Positions 10,759 through 22,470 are shown, counted from the first letter of the stretch. The stretch is DNA of 64,000 nucleotides from Syngnathus acus (GCF_901709675.1 NC_051088.1:1428001-1492000); one strand, 5' to 3'. Numbers and translations are program-made. The notes: a model not told the origin generated them from the sequence alone.

Positions 10759-10867
10759 TTCTACACCATTCACTTTATTATTATTATTAATATTGTGTGA
10801 AGGCGATGGCCTTCACACATGTTATTCTACACCATTCACTTTATTATTATTATTGTGTGAAGGCGAT
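10759..10867. repeat. short tandem units with gtgtgaaggc/gccttcacac
   Basis: Units of about 55 bp with ttctacaccattcacttta and ttattgtgtgaaggcgatgg repeat here; a partial unit lies on the other side of the hAT insertion (9348-9386). The complement-related gccttcacac occurs once inside. Confidence 0.6.
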
Positions 10868-11023
10868 GGCCACTGGCACTGTCTGCCAAAACATGATGCT
10901 GCCATGAAGGAAATGAAGACACTGGTCACAGCAGTACCGGTCTTGCATTATTATGACACCAACAAGGCAGTCACCATACAGAGCGACTCCAGTCAGACAG
11001 GCCTGGGCTGCTGCCTGCTACAG
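10868..11023 (+). pseudogene. Ty3/gypsy RT-RNase H junction, piece 1
   Basis: It encodes AAMKEMKTLVTAVPVLHYYD, then SDSSQTGLGCCLLQ, the start of RNase H with its first catalytic aspartate region. It is cut by the LINE at 11024, with ctacag duplicated at 11018-11023 and 13936-13941. Confidence 0.8.
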
Positions 11024-11040
11024 GTGACTATAATATTAAT

Positions 11041-11619
11041 TTGCTTGAAACTAAGCAGTCACATACAGCAGACTTCCTTAATACATTATATTCCAGTAAC
11101 TTTTTCCCTCTTATCAACAAACCCTCCAGGATCACAAGCTCAACGGCCACTCTCATAGACAATATCCTATTTAATTCTCTAGACTACAAGATAACATCTG
11201 GCCTTTTGATCTGTGATGTATCCGACCATCTTCCTGTCTTCCATCTCATCCACAATGATAGTAGTCCTGAAATCAAAGATCATATTGGTGATCAAATGAA
11301 ATTCCGCAAATTTACTGAGAAAAACATGGTATCTTTTATATCTATCATCAGCTCTGTGTCATGGGATGAGGTTATCCTGTTGCAAGATGTCAACAAAGCC
11401 TATCACTCCTTTCTAACAATACTCACAAATGCATTAGAGTCCTCCTTTCCTTTAACTTCTAGTCGTAAAAATAACTCTAAGGGGAAACCATGGATAACGG
11501 ATGAACTAAAAAAATCTTCACGTAAAAAAAATAAACTATATAGAAAATCTATTGCAAATCCCATCCCTATAAATATAGAAACATACAAGAAATATAAAAC
11601 AAATTTACAGTATTACTAA
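11041..11619 (+). pseudogene. LINE endonuclease C-terminal part
   Basis: The frame shows INKPSRITSSTATLIDNIL and CDVSDHLPVF, the final endonuclease motif S-D-H-x-P. Then comes a linker rich in lysine (KPWITDELKK) ending at a stop. It is a broken part of a longer ORF. Confidence 0.75.
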
Positions 11620-11744
11620 GGAAAACCAAACAAACTTACTATGCTGATAAATTTACACAAGCCTCCGGTGACATCAAAACAACATGGAATCTTATCAACC
11701 ATTTATTACATCGCAAAAAATCAAAAACATCTACCCCAAGTGAG

Positions 11745-12914
11745 ATGCTGGGGAAGAATAGAGCTCATTCAAACCCAATAGATATTTCTAATGGTTTCAA
11801 TGATTTCTTTGTAAATGTTGGCGCTACCTTGGCATCTAGCTTCTCAACCTCTGATACAAGCCCCTGTTGCCTTATTAAAGGGCAGTTTCCTTCACTCTCC
11901 ATTCTTGACGCTCCTAGTGTTGAGGAAGTTTACAACATCGTCATGAGCTTGAAAAACTCGGCCCCTGGCCATGATGAGATCAGAAGCATACTTATTAAGA
12001 AAATCATTCATTCAATAATCATTCCACTAACACACATTTTCTCCTTATCTTTAAAATTTGGCATTGTACCCCAAGAATTAAAAATTGCTAAAGTCATTCC
12101 TATCTTCAAAGCTGGTGAGACTAATGAATATGGTAATTATCGACCTATATCCGTTCTTCCTTGCTTCTCCAAGATTCTAGAAAAAATGGTTTACTCAAGA
12201 TTGGCAAAGCACCTAGAAATAAACAATATTCTCTATAAACATCAATACGGTTTCCGCAAAAAGTTCTCTACTGAGCATGCACTGCTTCAGCTTGCCAACC
12301 ACATCTCAACAGCTCTTGACAATAAGAAATTCGCTCTTGGTGTCTTTCTAGATTTAAGCAAAGCATTTGATACTGTCGACCATAAGATCCTTATCGCTAA
12401 GCTAGAGAGATATGGAGTGAACGATTCTGCCCTGAAATGGTTCACAAACTATCTCGCCAAAAGAGAACAATATGTATATATAAATGGTTGTTCTTCCAAC
12501 AGATCTAAAATACTATTTGGGGTCCCGCAGGGCTCAATATTGGGTCCTCTATTATTTTTGGTGTACATAAATGACTTTTCCATGTCTTGTTCAAATTTTC
12601 TTCCTTTGTTATTTGCGGATGATACTAATCTCATTGCCACCCACGAGGATTTTAATTTCCTCATTGCAAGTGTGAATACTGAGTTGCACGCTGTTACAAA
12701 ATGGTTCAAAATAAATAAGTTGTCACTCAATATAAAAAAATGTAACTTCATGATCTTCTGCAATATAAATAAATCTTACCCCAAAGAACAGACCAAAATT
12801 TACATAAATAATAACGAAATCCATCAAGTTACTAGCACTAAATTCCTAGGAGTTATAGTAGATAAACACTTAACTGGTCTGAACACATTGATTTGGTTTG
12901 CAAAAGATCCATGA
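11745..12914 (+). pseudogene. LINE reverse transcriptase
   Basis: RT motifs in order are SAPGHDEIRSILIK, NYRPISVLPCFSKILE, YGFRKKFSTEHAL, FLDLSKAFDTVDH, GVPQGSILGPLLF, LLFADDTNLI and TKFLGVIVD. The frame is lost just after the last motif; the C-terminal domain continues in another frame. Confidence 0.82.
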
Positions 12915-13444
12915 AAACGCTAGGTATTTTACGAAAGGTTTGTCCCTTGGTCCATCCGTCTGCTCATCTCACCCTGTATTATAGTTTCCTGTTTCTTTTA
13001 CTCAATTACTGCAACATAGTCTGGGCAGCTACATATCCAACATACCTCAACAAATTACTCATCATACAAAAGAAGTTCCTAAAAATGATCTCTTTCTCAA
13101 ATAGATATGAACCATCGGCACCTTTGTTTAGAAATTATTCATTACTGCCAATTGATAAAGTAAATATTCATCAAACCTGTCTACTCACCCATAAATATAT
13201 ATATAGGAAACACTGTCTTCCAGCCACTTTTCATAATTTCTTCGCATTTGTATCTGATTTTCATTCTTATCCAACAAGACAGGGGGACAATCTCCACCCA
13301 CCGTCCTGTCGAACATCACGCCATCAATATAATATCCATTTTAGAGGGCCCTCACTCTGGAATGAGCTACCAATCCATATCCGATCCATATCTTCACAGG
13401 TTGCTTTTAGAAAGCACCTGAAACACCACCTTCTCCACTCATGA
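12893..13444 (+). pseudogene. LINE ORF2 C-terminal domain
   Basis: It begins KRSMKTLGILRK, has LNYCNIVWA, LPIDKVNIHQ and GPSLWNELPIHIRS before a stop. It is the direct continuation of the preceding RT in a shifted frame. Confidence 0.75.
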
Positions 13445-13935
13445 TCCTACCAGTCCAAAATTACTCCACCGCACTCAGCTGATCCATACTAAGAACATCA
13501 ACTTAAACCACTATTTATACCCTGATTCTTCCTTGTTTTGTTATTTTCTGTTTGCAGTTCTTCTGCTCCCTCTTAGCTATTTCTTACCTGGTGTCTTTTT
13601 GATTGCTTCAACATCGCTAAGTGTCTAATTTGTTTCTCTTGTTTCTCATTTTGTATAGTGTATTTGTTTATGTATGTATACATACACATTCGTATATATG
13701 CATATATAAATATGACGAATTAATATTTAGCTAGTTATGCTTTTGTTTATTCATTTATATATATATATATTTTTTTCTTAAACACTTGAATGATATTTGA
13801 TGACACAGCACTTTGTTTGTTGTGCACTTTGTTTATACAGGAGTGGAGCTCCTTACAAGCCCTAGGCTTCGTCTCCCTCCTTGCACTGTTATTTGTTATA
13901 ATAATATGTGCTAAACAATAAACCTAAACCTAAAC

Positions 13936-14009
13936 CTACAGGAAGGGCAGCCTGTCACTTTTGCCTCCCGTGCCCTGACCCAAGCGGAACAAAACTATGT
14001 ACAGATAGA
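13936..14009 (+). pseudogene. Ty3/gypsy RNase H, piece 2 (74 bp between two LINEs)
   Basis: It reads EGQPVTFASRALTQAEQNY then VQI, the core of RNase H with the ALT..E..Y block. Both sides are broken by LINE insertion. Confidence 0.8.
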
Positions 14010-14010
14010 C

Positions 14011-14018
14011 TGACGTCA
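14011..14018 (+). promoter_or_regulatory. TGACGTCA (CRE/ATF-type) palindrome at LINE 5' end
   Basis: A perfect 8-bp CRE consensus lies two bases from the start codon and at the second base of the element. As LINE promoters are internal, this could be part of one (inference). Confidence 0.4.
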
Positions 14019-14019
14019 T

Positions 14020-16992
14020 ATGATGGCGCCGCGGATGGCAGCCACGGTGAGTCGCTCTCTGTTTCTTTGTCTTATTTTGTGTGTTTTCTGTGTCCTCTGC
14101 TGTCCATCCCGGATCACTTTTACCAGAGAAGCGCTGTTAAACATCGGACAGTCTTCTTCTGGTATTTTCTCTCCTGTTCTCTCTGATTCAGACTGTTTGT
14201 CGGAGATTCTAGCCGGAGCGGCGGTGCTATACAAGCTAGCGCGACGGCGGCGCGGAAAACGAGCCGGAGCACTCGTAAAGCTGAGGCAGAGAGGGTTCCG
14301 TTCTGCCCTACCGTCAATTCATCTGGCGAATGTCCGCTCCCTGGCGAACAAGATGGACGAACTGCTGCTCCTCACTTCAAGGAACACGGACTTCAGCAGA
14401 TCCGCCGCGCTGTGCTTTGTGGAAACGTGGCTCAGCGAACGAACCCCCCACCACGCCGTGGAGCTAGCGGGGTATAGGCTAACTCGTGCAGATCGCAGCG
14501 CGGAGCTCTCCGGAAAATCGAAGGGAGGTGGTCTCTGTTTCTACATTAATGAACGTTGGTGTACTGATGTCACGGTGTTGAAAGAGTTTTGCAGCCCTCT
14601 CCTAGAAACACTTTTCATAAACTGCCGGCCGTTCTATTCACCACGGGAGTTCTCCTCAATCGTCATGGCGGCTGTTTACATTCCACCACACGCACGTGCG
14701 AGTGAAGCCACGCAGATGCTGGCTGACCAGGTAACAGACATGGAGAAACTTCTGCCAAATTCACTAATCATTGTTCTGGGTGATCTTAACAGGGCGAACC
14801 TCGCACACGAACTCCCCAGATACAGACAGCACGTAACGTGTCCCACCAGAGGGGCACAGACTCTGGACCACTGCTACACCGTGATCAAGGATGCATACCA
14901 CTCTGCGGCTCGTGCAGCTTTAGGACTCTCGGACCACTGTCTAGTTCATCTGATCCCGGCCTACAGGCAGAAACTAAAAACTTCTAAGCCTGTGGTGAGG
15001 ACTGTGAGGAAGTGGACAGTGGAGTCAAGGCAGGACCTCCAAGCCTGCTTTGACTGCACCGATTGGGGAGTTTTCGAGGCTGCAACTTCAGACTTGCATG
15101 AACTCACTGACAATGTCACATCATACATCAGTTTTTGTGAGGATCTGTGTGTGCAGACTAAGACCTTCTGCACGTACAACGACAAACCTTGGTTTACACC
15201 GAACCTCAGGAGGCTGCGCAAAGTCAAGGAGGAGGCCTACAGGAGCGGCGACCGCGACCTGTTCAAGCAGACCAGAAACACACTGAACCGAGAGGTCAGG
15301 AAAGGCAGGAGGTGTTATGGGGAGAACCTGAAGAGACACCTCTCTGCCAATCCTGATCCCTCAACAGTGTGGAAAGGTCTGCAGAGCATCACGGGGTACA
15401 AGAAACGAACCCCCCGTCCTGTGGAGAGCCCAAGGCTTGCTAACCAGCTAAACAGATTCTACTGCAGGTTTGATCGGTCCTCCCACAAAACGGGACTTCC
15501 TGCAGCACAATCTACATACTCACCTCTCCCCACAACTACTCTGTCCACACCTCTATCATCGTTGTCACCCACTCTCTCTCTTGCAGAGGCCGCGCCCGCA
15601 CTCCAGATCCGCGAGGAGGAAGTGCGCCAGATGTTCCGGAGACAAAAGACCAGGAAGGCACCGGGCCCAGACGCCGTGTCACCTTCCTGCTTGAAAGTCT
15701 GCGCTGAGCAGCTGGCGCCCACCTTTGCACGGATCTTCAACCGTTCTCTGGAGCTGTGTGAGGTGCCCTCGTGCTTCAAGAGCTCCACCATCGTTCCAGT
15801 GGCCAAGAAGACCGCCATCACAGGTTTGAATGACTACAGACCTGTCGCACTGACATCTGTGGTCATGAAATCTTTCGAGAGGTTAGTGCTGAACCACCTG
15901 AAGGATGTCACGGGCCCCCTGCTTGACCCCCTCCAGTTTGCCTACCGGGCAAACAGGTCAGTGGATGATGCGGTCAACATGGAACTGCACTACATACTGC
16001 ACCACCTGGACACCCCAGGAACGTACGCCAGGATCCTGTTCGTGGACTTCAGCTCGGCGTTCAACACCATCGTTCCTGACATGCTCCAACAGAAGCTCAT
16101 CCAGCTTGCGGTGCCTGCCTCCACCTGTCAGTGGATCACCAGCTTCCTGACCAACAGGAGACAGCGTGTGAGGCTGGGGGGCATCACATCTGACACCCGG
16201 ACCACCAATACTGGAGCCCCTCAGGGGGGCGTCCTCTCCCCACTGCTCTTCTCTCTCTACACCAATGATTTCTCCTCAGGTGACTCTCCTGTGAAGCTCC
16301 TGAAGTATGCAGACGACACCACTCTCATCGGACTGATCCAGGACGGTGATGAGACTGCGTACAGACAAGAGGTGGAGCGGCTGGTCCACTGGTGCAGCCA
16401 AAACCACCTGGAGCTGAACCCGCTCAAGACCGTGGAGATGACAGTGGACTTCAAGCGAGACCCTTCACCACTTTTACCCCTCACTATCCGCAGTAATACT
16501 ATTCTCTCCACAGACACCTTCAAGTTCCTGGGTACCACAATCTCTCAGGACCTGAAATGGACCGGCCACATAGACTCTGTCCGGAAGAAGGCCCAGCAGA
16601 GGCTGTATTTCCTGAGACAGCTCAAGAAGTTCAACCTGCCGCGAGAGCTTCTGAAGACCTTCTACACTGCCATCATCCAGTCTGTCCTCTGCACCTCCAT
16701 CACTGTCTGGTTTGGATCAGCCTCCAAACAAGACAAGCACAGACTGCAACGGACAATCAGGACTGCAGAAAAGATCATTGGAATCAACCTCCCATCTATC
16801 CAAGACTTGTACCTGTCCAGGACCAGGAAACGTGCAAGGAACATCTCTACAGACCCTTCTCACCCAGGTTGCAGTCTGTTTGAACTACTCCCCTCCGGAC
16901 GGCGTTATAGAGCTCGGTACGCCAAAACCAGCAGACACAGAAACAGCTTCTTCCCCCAGGCTGTTGCTCTGATGAACTCACACCACTCTTAG
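14020..16992 (+). CDS. LINE polyprotein, endonuclease plus reverse transcriptase, 990 codons, unbroken
   Basis: One open frame has an N-terminal hydrophobic stretch and an RRRRGKR basic patch. The endonuclease motifs follow: [51 protein letters not shown] and [11 protein letters not shown] motifs are [72 protein letters not shown] and [12 protein letters not shown], ending with [13 protein letters not shown] and [20 protein letters not shown] downstream could be the alternative start (second ATG). No in-frame stop exists, so it may still be functional. Confidence 0.88.
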   Translation: MMAPRMAATVSRSLFLCLILCVFCVLCCPSRITFTREALLNIGQSSSGIFSPVLSDSDCLSEILAGAAVLYKLARRRRGKRAGALVKLRQRGFRSALPSIHLANVRSLANKMDELLLLTSRNTDFSRSAALCFVETWLSERTPHHAVELAGYRLTRADRSAELSGKSKGGGLCFYINERWCTDVTVLKEFCSPLLETLFINCRPFYSPREFSSIVMAAVYIPPHARASEATQMLADQVTDMEKLLPNSLIIVLGDLNRANLAHELPRYRQHVTCPTRGAQTLDHCYTVIKDAYHSAARAALGLSDHCLVHLIPAYRQKLKTSKPVVRTVRKWTVESRQDLQACFDCTDWGVFEAATSDLHELTDNVTSYISFCEDLCVQTKTFCTYNDKPWFTPNLRRLRKVKEEAYRSGDRDLFKQTRNTLNREVRKGRRCYGENLKRHLSANPDPSTVWKGLQSITGYKKRTPRPVESPRLANQLNRFYCRFDRSSHKTGLPAAQSTYSPLPTTTLSTPLSSLSPTLSLAEAAPALQIREEEVRQMFRRQKTRKAPGPDAVSPSCLKVCAEQLAPTFARIFNRSLELCEVPSCFKSSTIVPVAKKTAITGLNDYRPVALTSVVMKSFERLVLNHLKDVTGPLLDPLQFAYRANRSVDDAVNMELHYILHHLDTPGTYARILFVDFSSAFNTIVPDMLQQKLIQLAVPASTCQWITSFLTNRRQRVRLGGITSDTRTTNTGAPQGGVLSPLLFSLYTNDFSSGDSPVKLLKYADDTTLIGLIQDGDETAYRQEVERLVHWCSQNHLELNPLKTVEMTVDFKRDPSPLLPLTIRSNTILSTDTFKFLGTTISQDLKWTGHIDSVRKKAQQRLYFLRQLKKFNLPRELLKTFYTAIIQSVLCTSITVWFGSASKQDKHRLQRTIRTAEKIIGINLPSIQDLYLSRTRKRARNISTDPSHPGCSLFELLPSGRRYRARYAKTSRHRNSFFPQAVALMNSHHS

Positions 16993-17201
16993 AGTCTCAG
17001 AGTCATTACTGTGCAATAACATCCTGCTCTTCACACCTTTTTTGAATTTGTCTACACTGTTTTTGCCATTTTTCACATGTCCTGAGTGTTGTTAGTCACC
17101 TAAATGTTGAACAGAGGGTGTGTTTTACCGAAGTCAAATTCCTTGTTTGGCCCGCTCAAACATGGCGAATAAAAAACTCTTGAATCTCTTGAATCTCTCT
17201 T

Positions 17202-18700
17202 GAAAAGGAGTGCCTGAGCATCGTGTTCGCCTGTCAGCGCTTCCACTACTACCTATATGGACGTGGTGATGTGACAGCAGAGACTGACCACCGCTCGTTA
17301 GTGTCCCTCTTCACTAAGCCCCTCCTTAGCGCGCCTAAGCACCTACAGATCATGCTCCTGACACTTCAGAGCTACTGCCTTACGGTGGTATACAAGCCAG
17401 GCCCTGAAATGTACATCAGTGACACGCTTATTCGAGCCACCACCCCGCCACGGAAAACAGACACAATGTACCGACGAGAAATGGTCTGCAGCATGCAACA
17501 GGAGCAGTGGGTTGGAGTGGCCATTCAGCAGGCAGACTACCTCAATGTCAGCAGCCAGCGCCTGGCACAGATCCGAGCACACACAGAGGAGGATGTGTGT
17601 CTCCAGACCCTCAAGATAGTCGTACTGCAGGGATGGCCAGAAGACAAAGAGGAGGCCCCCGTACTCATCAGTGACTACTGGGCCATTAGAGATGAAATAA
17701 GCACACAGGATGGTGTGCTCTTCAGGAGCCATCGCGTCATCATTCCGAAAGCTATGCGTCCGGAAATGCTGAGGAGGATCCACTACAATCATGTGAGTGC
17801 CGAAGCATGCTACAGACATGCCCGCGACACATTGTACTGGCCTGGCATGCAAGGGGAGGTCAAGGACTATGTACAGCAGTGCTCTGTGTGTAACGAGTAC
17901 GCGCACGAGCAACAGAAAGAGACCATGATGTCACACCCGCTCCCCACGGGTCCATGGCAGCTGGTAAGCATGGACTTGTACAGCTACGCAGCACAGGACT
18001 TTTTGCTTGTGGTGGACCACTTCTCTGACTTCTGGGAGATCGACCTGCTCCCTGACTTGTCGGCCGATACCACAATCCGACGAATCAAGACACAGTTTGC
18101 ACGTTATGGCGTCCCGGACAGAGCCATTTCGGATGGGGGTGAGACAGTTTGCCTGCAGTGAGTTCCGGGCATTTTCGAGGGAGTGGGGCTTCCAACACGT
18201 CATGTCCTCACCACGGCACCCAAAAGTTAATGGCAAAGCGGAGTCGGCGGTAAAGATTGTGAAGGGCCTGTGCAAAAAGGCTTACCGTGCCAGGGAGGCC
18301 ATTCTGCATTGGCGAAACACACCCACTGAGGGCAGGCATTGCAGCCCAGCACAGCGGCTCATGTCACGAAGGCTGAGAACCTTTCTTCCTGTGGCCGACC
18401 AGCTCCTTGCACCTCAGGTCATCACAGGGGTTCCCGACAAGCTGAGGGGGAGGCATCAGGCGGCGAAGCTAGTGTATGACAAAGCAGCGAGGGATCTGCG
18501 GGAGCTGAACGTCAGCCAGCCCATCAGGATGAAGCCGCTCCCGGGAGAGAGGACGGGCAGATGGAGGCGGTGTGCCTCCAGCAGTTGGGACTCCGGTCCT
18601 ATCTGGTCGACGTGGAGGGGACAACATATCGATGCAACAGAATTGATCTTCGACTGGCTGAGACGACCCCTGCCCTACCGCTGGCTCGACCAAGATTGAC
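17202..18700 (+). pseudogene. Ty3/gypsy RNase H end and integrase, frameshifted
   Basis: The part to 18161 continues RNase H (IVFACQRFHYYLYG, TAETDHRSLVSLF) into integrase. The zinc-binding region is RRIHYNHVSAEACYRHARDT and CSVCNEY. The catalytic core has VSMDLYS, VVDHFSDFWEIDL, AISDGG and, after a frameshift near 18140, GFQHVMSSPRHPKVNGKAES, giving the D, D and E positions. A second frameshift occurs around 18565. The C-terminal part ends in a proline-rich stretch near 18850. Confidence 0.82.
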
Positions 18701-18937
18701 CCCAGAGCAGCCTGCGAATGGAGGCGGCAACGGATGTGGCTTTGGTGGAGCCAGGAAGTCTCCACTGTCTTCACCTGCCCCAAGGTCACCGCCGTCTTCT
18801 CCGCAGGCTGGAGACACACCACACCGCGTGCCTTCTCCCGGTGTGGGAGGCTGATTAAGCCTCCTGACAGACTTGACCTCTCGGTCACACATGGACTGTG
18901 ACTTCTGTTGAATTTGAAAAAAAAAAAAAAAAAAGAG

Positions 18938-19357
18938 TGATGTTCTGATTTATTGTGATTTTGATGACAAGTGTGTTCTTATCCTGCTGCTATGTAAGTG
19001 TCACGTTCTATGGCCATATGTTTGGTATCTGATATTTGATGGTGAACCAGGTGTTGATATCTGAGGTTGAATCTGATGTTGCTAGTGTGTTGTTGGTCCG
19101 CAGTTGAGTTGCGGGCAGCGTTGTATCGGTGGGGATACTTTGCTAAAGGAGGGAAGATGTTGCAGGGTGATTTTGTTGACGTGCTGCGCCACCCTGTGGC
19201 AGCCACGGAGCCCTCACCTGTAGCATGCCTGTGTCACGTGTGGTTCACCCGGGTTGTATTTCCTACTTGCAGCATGAATACACGGTACTGAGACGTAGCT
19301 GGACTCGTGTCTTCCTTATCACGCACCACACCATATAACACACTGTCTATCACAACA
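18938..19357 (+). repeat. putative Ty3/gypsy 3' LTR
   Basis: A purine tract (a run of A then gagtg) directly precedes TGATGTTCTG at 18938, and the segment ends TCACAACA at 19357, which fits the TG...CA rule. No second LTR is left in the window for comparison. Confidence 0.6.
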
Positions 19358-20441
19358 TATTATTAGATTGCCTTGAAACGTGTGTTGGTATTTCAGGCTC
19401 AGCAATCTCCTGGTTTAGTCGTTATCTCTCAGAGAGGACCCAACACGTAGTCCATGGTAACATGACTTCTGAGCTTAATAATGTTACATGTGGTGTGCTG
19501 CAGGGATTGGTACTTGAACCTATACTGTTTAGTATTCACTACATGCTTCCGCTTGGTGACATTATGCGTAAATACATTAGTTTTCATTGTTATACGGATG
19601 ACAGCCAATCATATATGCCTTTAGATATGACAAATCCATCGGATTGCTGTAATCATGTCTTGTTGAGATTTAACAATGGATGACTCTCAATGTCTTACTT
19701 CTTAACCCAGACAAAACCGAGATGTTGATCATTGGCCCTGCTTGTCAACACCACCTATTTAGAGACACCACTGTAAATATTGATAAATTTACTATTTAGC
19801 CAAAGTTATTCTTTAATGAATCTCGGTGTTATATTTGACCAATTTTCTTTCAAAAACACATTAAGAACATTATTGGAACTGCGTTTTTTCACATCCCCAA
19901 TATTGCTAAGATCCGTCCCATTCTTTCAACACGTGATGCAGAAATGATTATACATGCGTTTGTTGCGTCGCGCCCAGATGATTGTAATGTTTTATTTTCT
20001 GGTCTTTCTATATCTACTATTAAAGGTTTACAGCAAGTACAAAACACTGCAGCTTGATTGCTCACAAGAACCAGAAAATGTTATCATATTACCCCGATGC
20101 GAGCTAACTTTCATCTGTTCCGGGTCCGCTTGAGATGTGACTTCAAGTATTTTTTATTATACTATAGAATATTGCATGGCTTAGCACGTTCCTATCTAGT
20201 CGACCTGGTTGTCCTTCGCTCACAAAGCGCTGGTCTTTTAGTGACCACAAGGCCCAAAAAGAAGTCTCCTGGGTCGAGAACCTTCTCTATTCGGGCTCCA
20301 GAGCTTTGGAATGCCCTACCCACAGATATCAGAGCTGCTACCTCAGGGAGAAGCATTCAAGACTCGATTAGAAACCCATTACTTTGCTATTGCCTTTAAT
20401 TAATTGGTCAATTCGACTGCACTTTGTGCGCTCTCTCCTGA

Positions 20442-20735
20442 TAAAGGTAAAAGGTAAAGACCCAATGATTGTCACACACACATCTGGGTGTGGCAAAATT
20501 TGTCCTCTGCATTTAACCCATCCCCGAGGGGAGCACTGAGCAGCAGCGGTGCCGCACTCGGGAATCATTTGGCGATCTAACCCCACAATTCCAACCCTTA
20601 ATGCTGAGTGCCAAGCAGGGAGGCAATGGGTCCCATTTTTATAGTCTTTGGTATGACCCAGTTTGGACCCACAACCTTCCAGTCTCAGGGCGGACACTCT
20701 ACCATTAGGCCACTGAGCTGGCTTGGGGGGGGTGC
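20442..20735 (-). mobile_element. tRNA-derived SINE in the L2 3' UTR
   Basis: Read on the minus strand it starts agccagctcagtggcctaat and has an A-box-like tggcctaatggtagagtg and a B-box-like ggttgtgggtccaaac. The body includes cagcagcggtgcc and ends with gtcccaatgatt-type bases and an A-rich tail. The same family occurs at 31610-31860 and in a deleted form at 51499-51562. Confidence 0.75.
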
Positions 20736-21127
20736 TAGGTGACGCCCAAACTGAAAGTGGCTTTCCACGTCAACTAATCGGTAAGGTATCTGAGGTGAAC
20801 CACAGGCACAGGCGCTGCCATGATGACTGAGGGCGTTTTCCTGTAGCTCTTCATTTGACTATGGACATCTGCATTAGGTTTTCTTTGTATTGTTTCATAT
20901 TGTGTGTTAAAAGTTGCCCACTCTGCATCCTTTGTCACCTGATCATCCTGGAAGGGGGATCCACCCATCTGCGGTCCCTTCTCAAGGTTCGTAATTTTTC
21001 CCCAGTTGTTTTTTTTTTTAGGTTTTCCTTGCCCTCCTGAGAGTTAAGATCAGGAGATGTCGAGAATAATTGTCAACTGTGACCACGTAAAGCCCTTTGA
21101 GACGTTTTTGTGATTAAGGGCTATATA

Positions 21128-22364
21128 CAGTATTTTCTGCACTATAAGGCGTACTGGATTATACGGCACCTGTTAGGGTTAATAGATTATTTTGATTGTA
21201 TTATTATGTTGGAATGTAGAATATAATGATTAACCAAACCTGTCCTGTTCTCACAACGCAGTAAAATAAAGTGCTTGCATTCTCTGCACTGGTTGACCAG
21301 CCGCAGAGGAAGCAATCAAAGTTATTCTGTTTACATTAGATCGTAAAACACCCCGTGCTCTGATTTTACCAGACGCCGGGGGTTCACCAAACCTGTCACC
21401 CCCACCCTGCTTTTCTCTCAATAAATATGCTCTTGCAAGAGACCAAGGCAGACTGCGTTCGAACATCTCTGTATCTACAGTGATGAACGTTTTCTCCACT
21501 TGCAAGTGCTAAAAAAAGGGCATACTGTCTCCCGTGCGCTGTTAGAGTGGTCCTCACTCTAATTTATTTGCAAGAATCACGCAAATAAGTTAGAGTGAGC
21601 GCCACTCTAACAGTGCACCTTCATTGAATTTTTTAGTTTAGAAATGTTTTCATACATAGGGCGCACCGGATTAAAAGCTGCATAGAAGCTACTGCATCAA
21701 ACTGGGGTTGACTAGAGTAGCGTTATGCATCCACTAGATGGTGGTGTGCTAAAGGGAATGTCAACCCAGTCAATGAGGTAAAAAAAGTCCAACTCCGTAT
21801 GAAAGTGATACGGTTTGGCTTCTTACTTGGTCCAGCAACCCCACTCATTTTGATGGTCATATACTTTTTTTATTTTAAAAGAAAAAAACGAGTGCGTGCG
21901 TTGATGCGTAATGCATTGATTAGCTTGTTAGCTTTGGCGCCGGGTTTGTGTATGCGCAGCCAAACTGCTGCGGTGAGGGGGATGGTCACTGTCTACTGCG
22001 CATGTGCGGTTCACTGTGATTGCCTCCCGACACGCTTACCTGTATGTCAATCAAGCGATGGGATGAATTCTAGCCTGTAGAAAAAAAATGTTTTTTAAAA
22101 TGTCATGCGATCGACCAGTAGTAGCTTACTTCAGTGATGCCCCTGACCACGGTTGCCGTAATGCTGAAAGTGATGCGACCTTGTAATTTACTAGTTGTAC
22201 TGAAATGTACTGAAACACTTTGGCAGAGCTCTGTATACAACCAGTATGGATAAAAAAATTCATCAATTGATCCATATATAAGGCACTCTGCATTATAAGG
22301 CACACTGTGTTTTTTGGAGTAAATTATAAGCTTCTAAATGCGCCCTATAATGCGGAAAATATGG
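21128..22364. mobile_element. TA-flanked MITE, family b (ataaggcgcacc type)
   Basis: It begins cagtattttctgcactataag and ends gcggaaaatatgg. Both ends are next to TA, and removing it restores the L2 tail gggctatataaataaatt. It includes gatccatatataaggca and other repeats of the same subterminal motif. Confidence 0.8.
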
Positions 22365-22380
22365 TAAATAAATTTTACTT

Positions 22381-22470
22381 GATTTGATTGTGTGGAGTTT
22401 GCATGTTCTTGCCATGCCTGCGTGGGTTCCTTCAGGTCCTCTGGTTTCCTCTCACATTCCAATGATATAA
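22381..22470 (+). repeat. fragment of GGATG-tailed SINE
   Basis: The bases tgtggagtttgcatgttctt and gcctgcgtgggtt match the body of the SINE seen at 24250-24614. The tRNA-like head is missing. Confidence 0.6.

Larger units (their letters stand above)
11024..13935 (+). mobile_element. 5'-truncated APE-type LINE inserted in Ty3 RNase H
   Basis: It is flanked by ctacag on both sides. It starts inside the endonuclease (GDYNINLL) and continues through RT to a C-terminal domain. The 3' end has a TA-rich UTR and ends in acctaaacctaaacc. It is related in RT style to the LINE at 51021-54295. The protein frame is broken near 11620 and again at 12880-12910. Confidence 0.8.
14010..17201 (+). mobile_element. 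full-length CR1/Rex1-group LINE with intact ORF
   Basis: It starts ctgacgtcatatgatggcgc and ends in a tail made of cttgaatct repeats. It interrupts the Ty3 RNase H frame (left side ends ...cagataga, right side continues gaaaaggag), sharing just GA at the junction. A TGACGTCA palindrome sits at its first bases. The 3' UTR is about 210 bp. The 5'-truncated copies at 28614-28816 and 44770-46388 are relatives. Confidence 0.85.
10868..19357 (+). mobile_element. Ty3/gypsy LTR retrotransposon remnant, split by two LINEs
   Basis: Three pieces (10868-11023, 13936-14009, 17202-19357) form one element: end of RT and RNase H, then integrase, then a 3' LTR. The first two pieces join across LINE 1 in one frame (CLLQ then EGQPVTFASRALTQAE), and piece two joins piece three at a shared GA. 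The 5' LTR, gag, protease and most of RT are missing. At least two frameshifts lie in the integrase. Confidence 0.82.
19358..22392 (+). mobile_element. degenerate L2/Maui LINE with a SINE and a TA-flanked element inside
   Basis: Broken frames show VTCGVLQGLVLEP, CYTDDSQSYMPLDMTNPSDCC and, in 20058-20399, ITPMRANFH, DFKYFLLYY and FSIRAPELWNALP. The 3' UTR goes through gccctttgagac and reaches gggctata, where a TA-flanked element is inserted (21128-22364); the tail continues aataaattttacttgatttgattg. A SINE interrupts at 20442-20735. Confidence 0.78.

Noticed and set aside
13917-13940. Telomere-like cctaaa repeats
   Set aside because: The unit is cctaaa/acctaa rather than the vertebrate ccctaa, has only about three copies, and sits at the 3' end of a LINE next to its target duplication, so it is the LINE tail.
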